Shown piece after piece: positions 62,180 through 64,000 of a stretch of 64,000 nucleotides of DNA. Below the pieces are notes generated by a model. The model ran no database searches and was not told the DNA's origin. It worked only from the letters and a program-made list of their open reading frames with translations. This DNA comes from Saksenaea vasiformis B4078 (Eukaryota; Mucoromycota; Mucoromycetes; Mucorales; Saksenaeaceae): assembly GCA_000697055.1 (NCBI GenBank), contig JNDT01002246.1:1-64000 (forward strand), in the 5' to 3' direction. The position numbers and the translations under genes were made by a program. Every line of letters begins with the position of its first letter. Position 1 is the first letter of the stretch.

Positions 62180-64000
62180 CTAAACGTCGCGAGCTTCTGT
62201 TGCTCGGATTGGTTCGAAGTTGTGATTGAATATCGGTGGACGACTCGTTGGCTGGTGGGCACCTTCAATCGCCAGCATGGCCAACGCGTGGATATTTCTT
62301 GCAGCGTTCAAATCTCGTTGCCAAATGCGTGAGCGGCTGTTGCATACTACCACCGAATGCAAGTTCGATTCTTCTATTTGCAAGTTGTCCAACGACCTCG
62401 TTCCACAGATCCTGCAGACTTTGCTTGAATATGATTCATTTACAGACACCATGATCAAATGCCCTTCTGTCTCTGCTCGTTTCAGCAACTTCCGAAGTCT
62501 CTTTGCCAGAGCGTGGTTTCCCCCTGAATGTACGCCGATCGAACCGTCCGTCACCGACACAGACTACATTTACCACATCATCGTGGGTGCGAACGAACTC
62601 TGCCTTGCGCCATTTGTTACTAAGAGAACATGGCATGAATCAGTTTTGTCTTTCAGACTTCTATTAAAACACGCAACTTACGGTTTGGGGACGGTTTGGG
62701 CTTGGGCAACGGGTGGCGTCCGGTGCTAGTCCTTGCTGCAAGTACTTCTTGGCTCACAATGCTCGGACCTGCATTATACTTCTTGCCACCTCGGAGAAAT
62801 ATGTTCACCAGTTCGTCATCCACCTTTTGGCGCCCACGGTAGTTAAGGAAACGGAGCTTTTGGACCTCGATGCCATAGAATTGGGTTAATACAGGCAGAC
62901 GCTCCAGAAGGCCAGCAATGTATTCATCCAATCTTGCAAGATCCGTTGTTTTGGCTGTGGATATTGCGCTTTCAATACGATCAATGCCTTGTGCTTTCTT
63001 CCACCGCATGATCTTGGTGTTTGTCTTTTTGAATCCTGCCTTAACATAATACTCTGCTGCCGAAAATTTTCGCACTTGGTGTCGATGGTTGCCCACATGT
63101 TCTGGGTGGGCATAAACGTCCCTATCACTGTCATCAACGCCAACAAATACTTCATTGACTCCCGGATCCACTCCCCAGATTTTGCAGTGTTGGAGATCGT
63201 CCAAATTGATATCGTCTAATGCAAGGGATGGCAACTCGTCTTCTGGTACAGGTTTGAGAAATATAAAGGAAGTGGCATAGCCGTCCGTGAGAAAGTCATT
63301 TTGGAAGATGCCGTGTCTAAACCAAACAAATCAGCGCCTTGCGTGTTTTTTACTTCATCTTACCGCTTCATTTTGCCCATATCAAACATGTTGAAATTGG
63401 TATGTGGGCGATCGACAGGTACAGGGGTCCCAGATCTTGCAGCGTGGTGGTCAAGACCAAAGTGACGGAGGATGGTTCCCATGGTCTCATGGTCAATGCT
63501 GATATACTTTAGAGTAAGACCAGGCACAGGGGCAAGGGTGAACAACCGCGTCTGTTGTCTAGTCAGATACCCAGGCGGGGTGAATACACCATTATCTAGT
63601 TGCTGCTTAGCTTCTGCGATGAACGACTGCATCTGATCGATAGAATTTTGGCTAAAGCCGACCGGAAGACGTCCATGTTCGAAGGCACGTCGTTCATTGA
63701 TGATCTTGGTGACGGCACGCACAAGATTGGTACGGCGGCGATAGTTCAGAAATGCCCATTCAGGTAAACTTGACAATTTATGGCGCGTCCATGTGAATCC
63801 GGCCTCTGTTTGCACCGTAGCTGGGAGCTCTTCTTCCTGATCGTTCCAGAGTTCCATATAACCAAGTATTTCATACAAGATTGGCAAAAACAGATGAGGA
63901 TATCTCGTCAAAGTAGCAGTCGTAGTTGACCGGTCCAGAGCAAGCTGAGAGACACCAAAGCTACCAACAGTAGTCATACTGAGAGAAGGCGATGGAGCAT
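62180..64000 (-). pseudogene. Fanzor copy C (TnpB-like RNA-guided nuclease), decayed and cut by the window edge
   Basis: The minus-strand frame enters from beyond 64000. Exons 63364-63978 and 62682-63316 join in phase and carry TRYPHLFLPILYEILGYMEL, RLFTLAPVPGLTLKYISIDH, FNMFDMGKMKR, LTDGYATSFIFL and a perfect RuvC-I motif IWGVDPGVNEVF (Asp codon 63166-63168). They continue with NHRHQVRKFSAAEYY and FLNYRGRQKVDDELVN. The next exon starts near 62619 (KWRKAEFVRTHDDVV, CVGDGRFDRRTFRGK) but its phase is one base off the preceding donor. A frame change follows near 62520, before KRLRKLLKRAETEG. The C-terminus has VNESYSSKVCRICG, then a second zinc pair reduced to C-N-S-R (one Cys replaced by Arg), then IWQRDLNAARN. 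It is thus probably inactive. The N-terminal region lies outside the window. Confidence 0.85.

Noticed and set aside
62226..62729. Plus-strand frame of 167 codons
   Set aside because: It is the reverse of the C-terminal Fanzor C region, which has clear RuvC and zinc motifs on the minus strand.

Overview
The window is nuclear DNA of a filamentous fungus, most likely an early-diverging Mucoromycota (Mucorales-like) species. Genes carry many short GT-AG introns, mostly 45-85 bp. A mitochondrial complex I gene is present, so this is not a fermentative yeast. Long decayed intergenic stretches hold DNA-transposon relics and several copies of Fanzor, the eukaryotic TnpB-like nuclease. Exon joins given here were derived by hand from splice consensus, codon phase and family similarity. 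In nearly every gene the phases close exactly.

Layout. 1-199: end of a Tc1/mariner transposase. 812-1489 (-): secreted orphan protein. 4607-6053 (-): UNC93-like MFS transporter. 6589-9209 (-): SYO1/HEATR3, 12 exons. 9.2-12.6 kb: gene-poor, with a decayed Tc1 relic. 12649-13147 (+): CipC-like stress protein whose start codon is split by an intron. 13.1-18.7 kb: gene-poor. 18699-20289 (+): zinc-binding transcription factor of WRKY/FLYWCH type. 20545-23630 (-): ATG13, 10 exons. 24231-28287 (-): Fanzor copy A, decayed. 29067-31619 (-): GFA1. 32679-35280 (+): mitochondrial ABC transporter like ABCB8. 36338-43024 (+): BEM2-like RhoGAP. 43518-44254 (+): SWIRM protein. 44698-45858 (+): Anp1/Mnn9-type mannosyltransferase. 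46082-46255 (-): small membrane protein. 48429-49330 (+): FAR-17a/AIG1 lipid hydrolase. 49357-52439 (-): Fanzor copy B, nearly intact. 52.9-53.3 kb: tandem and inverted repeats. 53540-53899 (-): zinc-knuckle protein. 56850-57062 (+): small unknown protein. 57392-58313 (+): complex I 24-kDa subunit. 58708-60801 (-): fatty aldehyde dehydrogenase. 62180-64000 (-): Fanzor copy C, which runs off the window.

The cellular genes are ordinary housekeeping functions: ribosome assembly import, autophagy initiation, chitin precursor synthesis, polarity signalling, mannosylation, respiration and lipid aldehyde removal. They are not an operon-like group. The unusual content is the Fanzor family. Three divergent copies lie on the same strand within 40 kb, each with family-specific lesions. 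One has an N-terminal motif matching a PCNA-interacting peptide, and two share a zinc-knuckle-like N-terminal module with a separate small gene nearby. Copies A and B keep the C-terminal Glu, zinc ribbon and last RuvC Asp; copy C keeps the Glu and Asp but has lost one zinc Cys.
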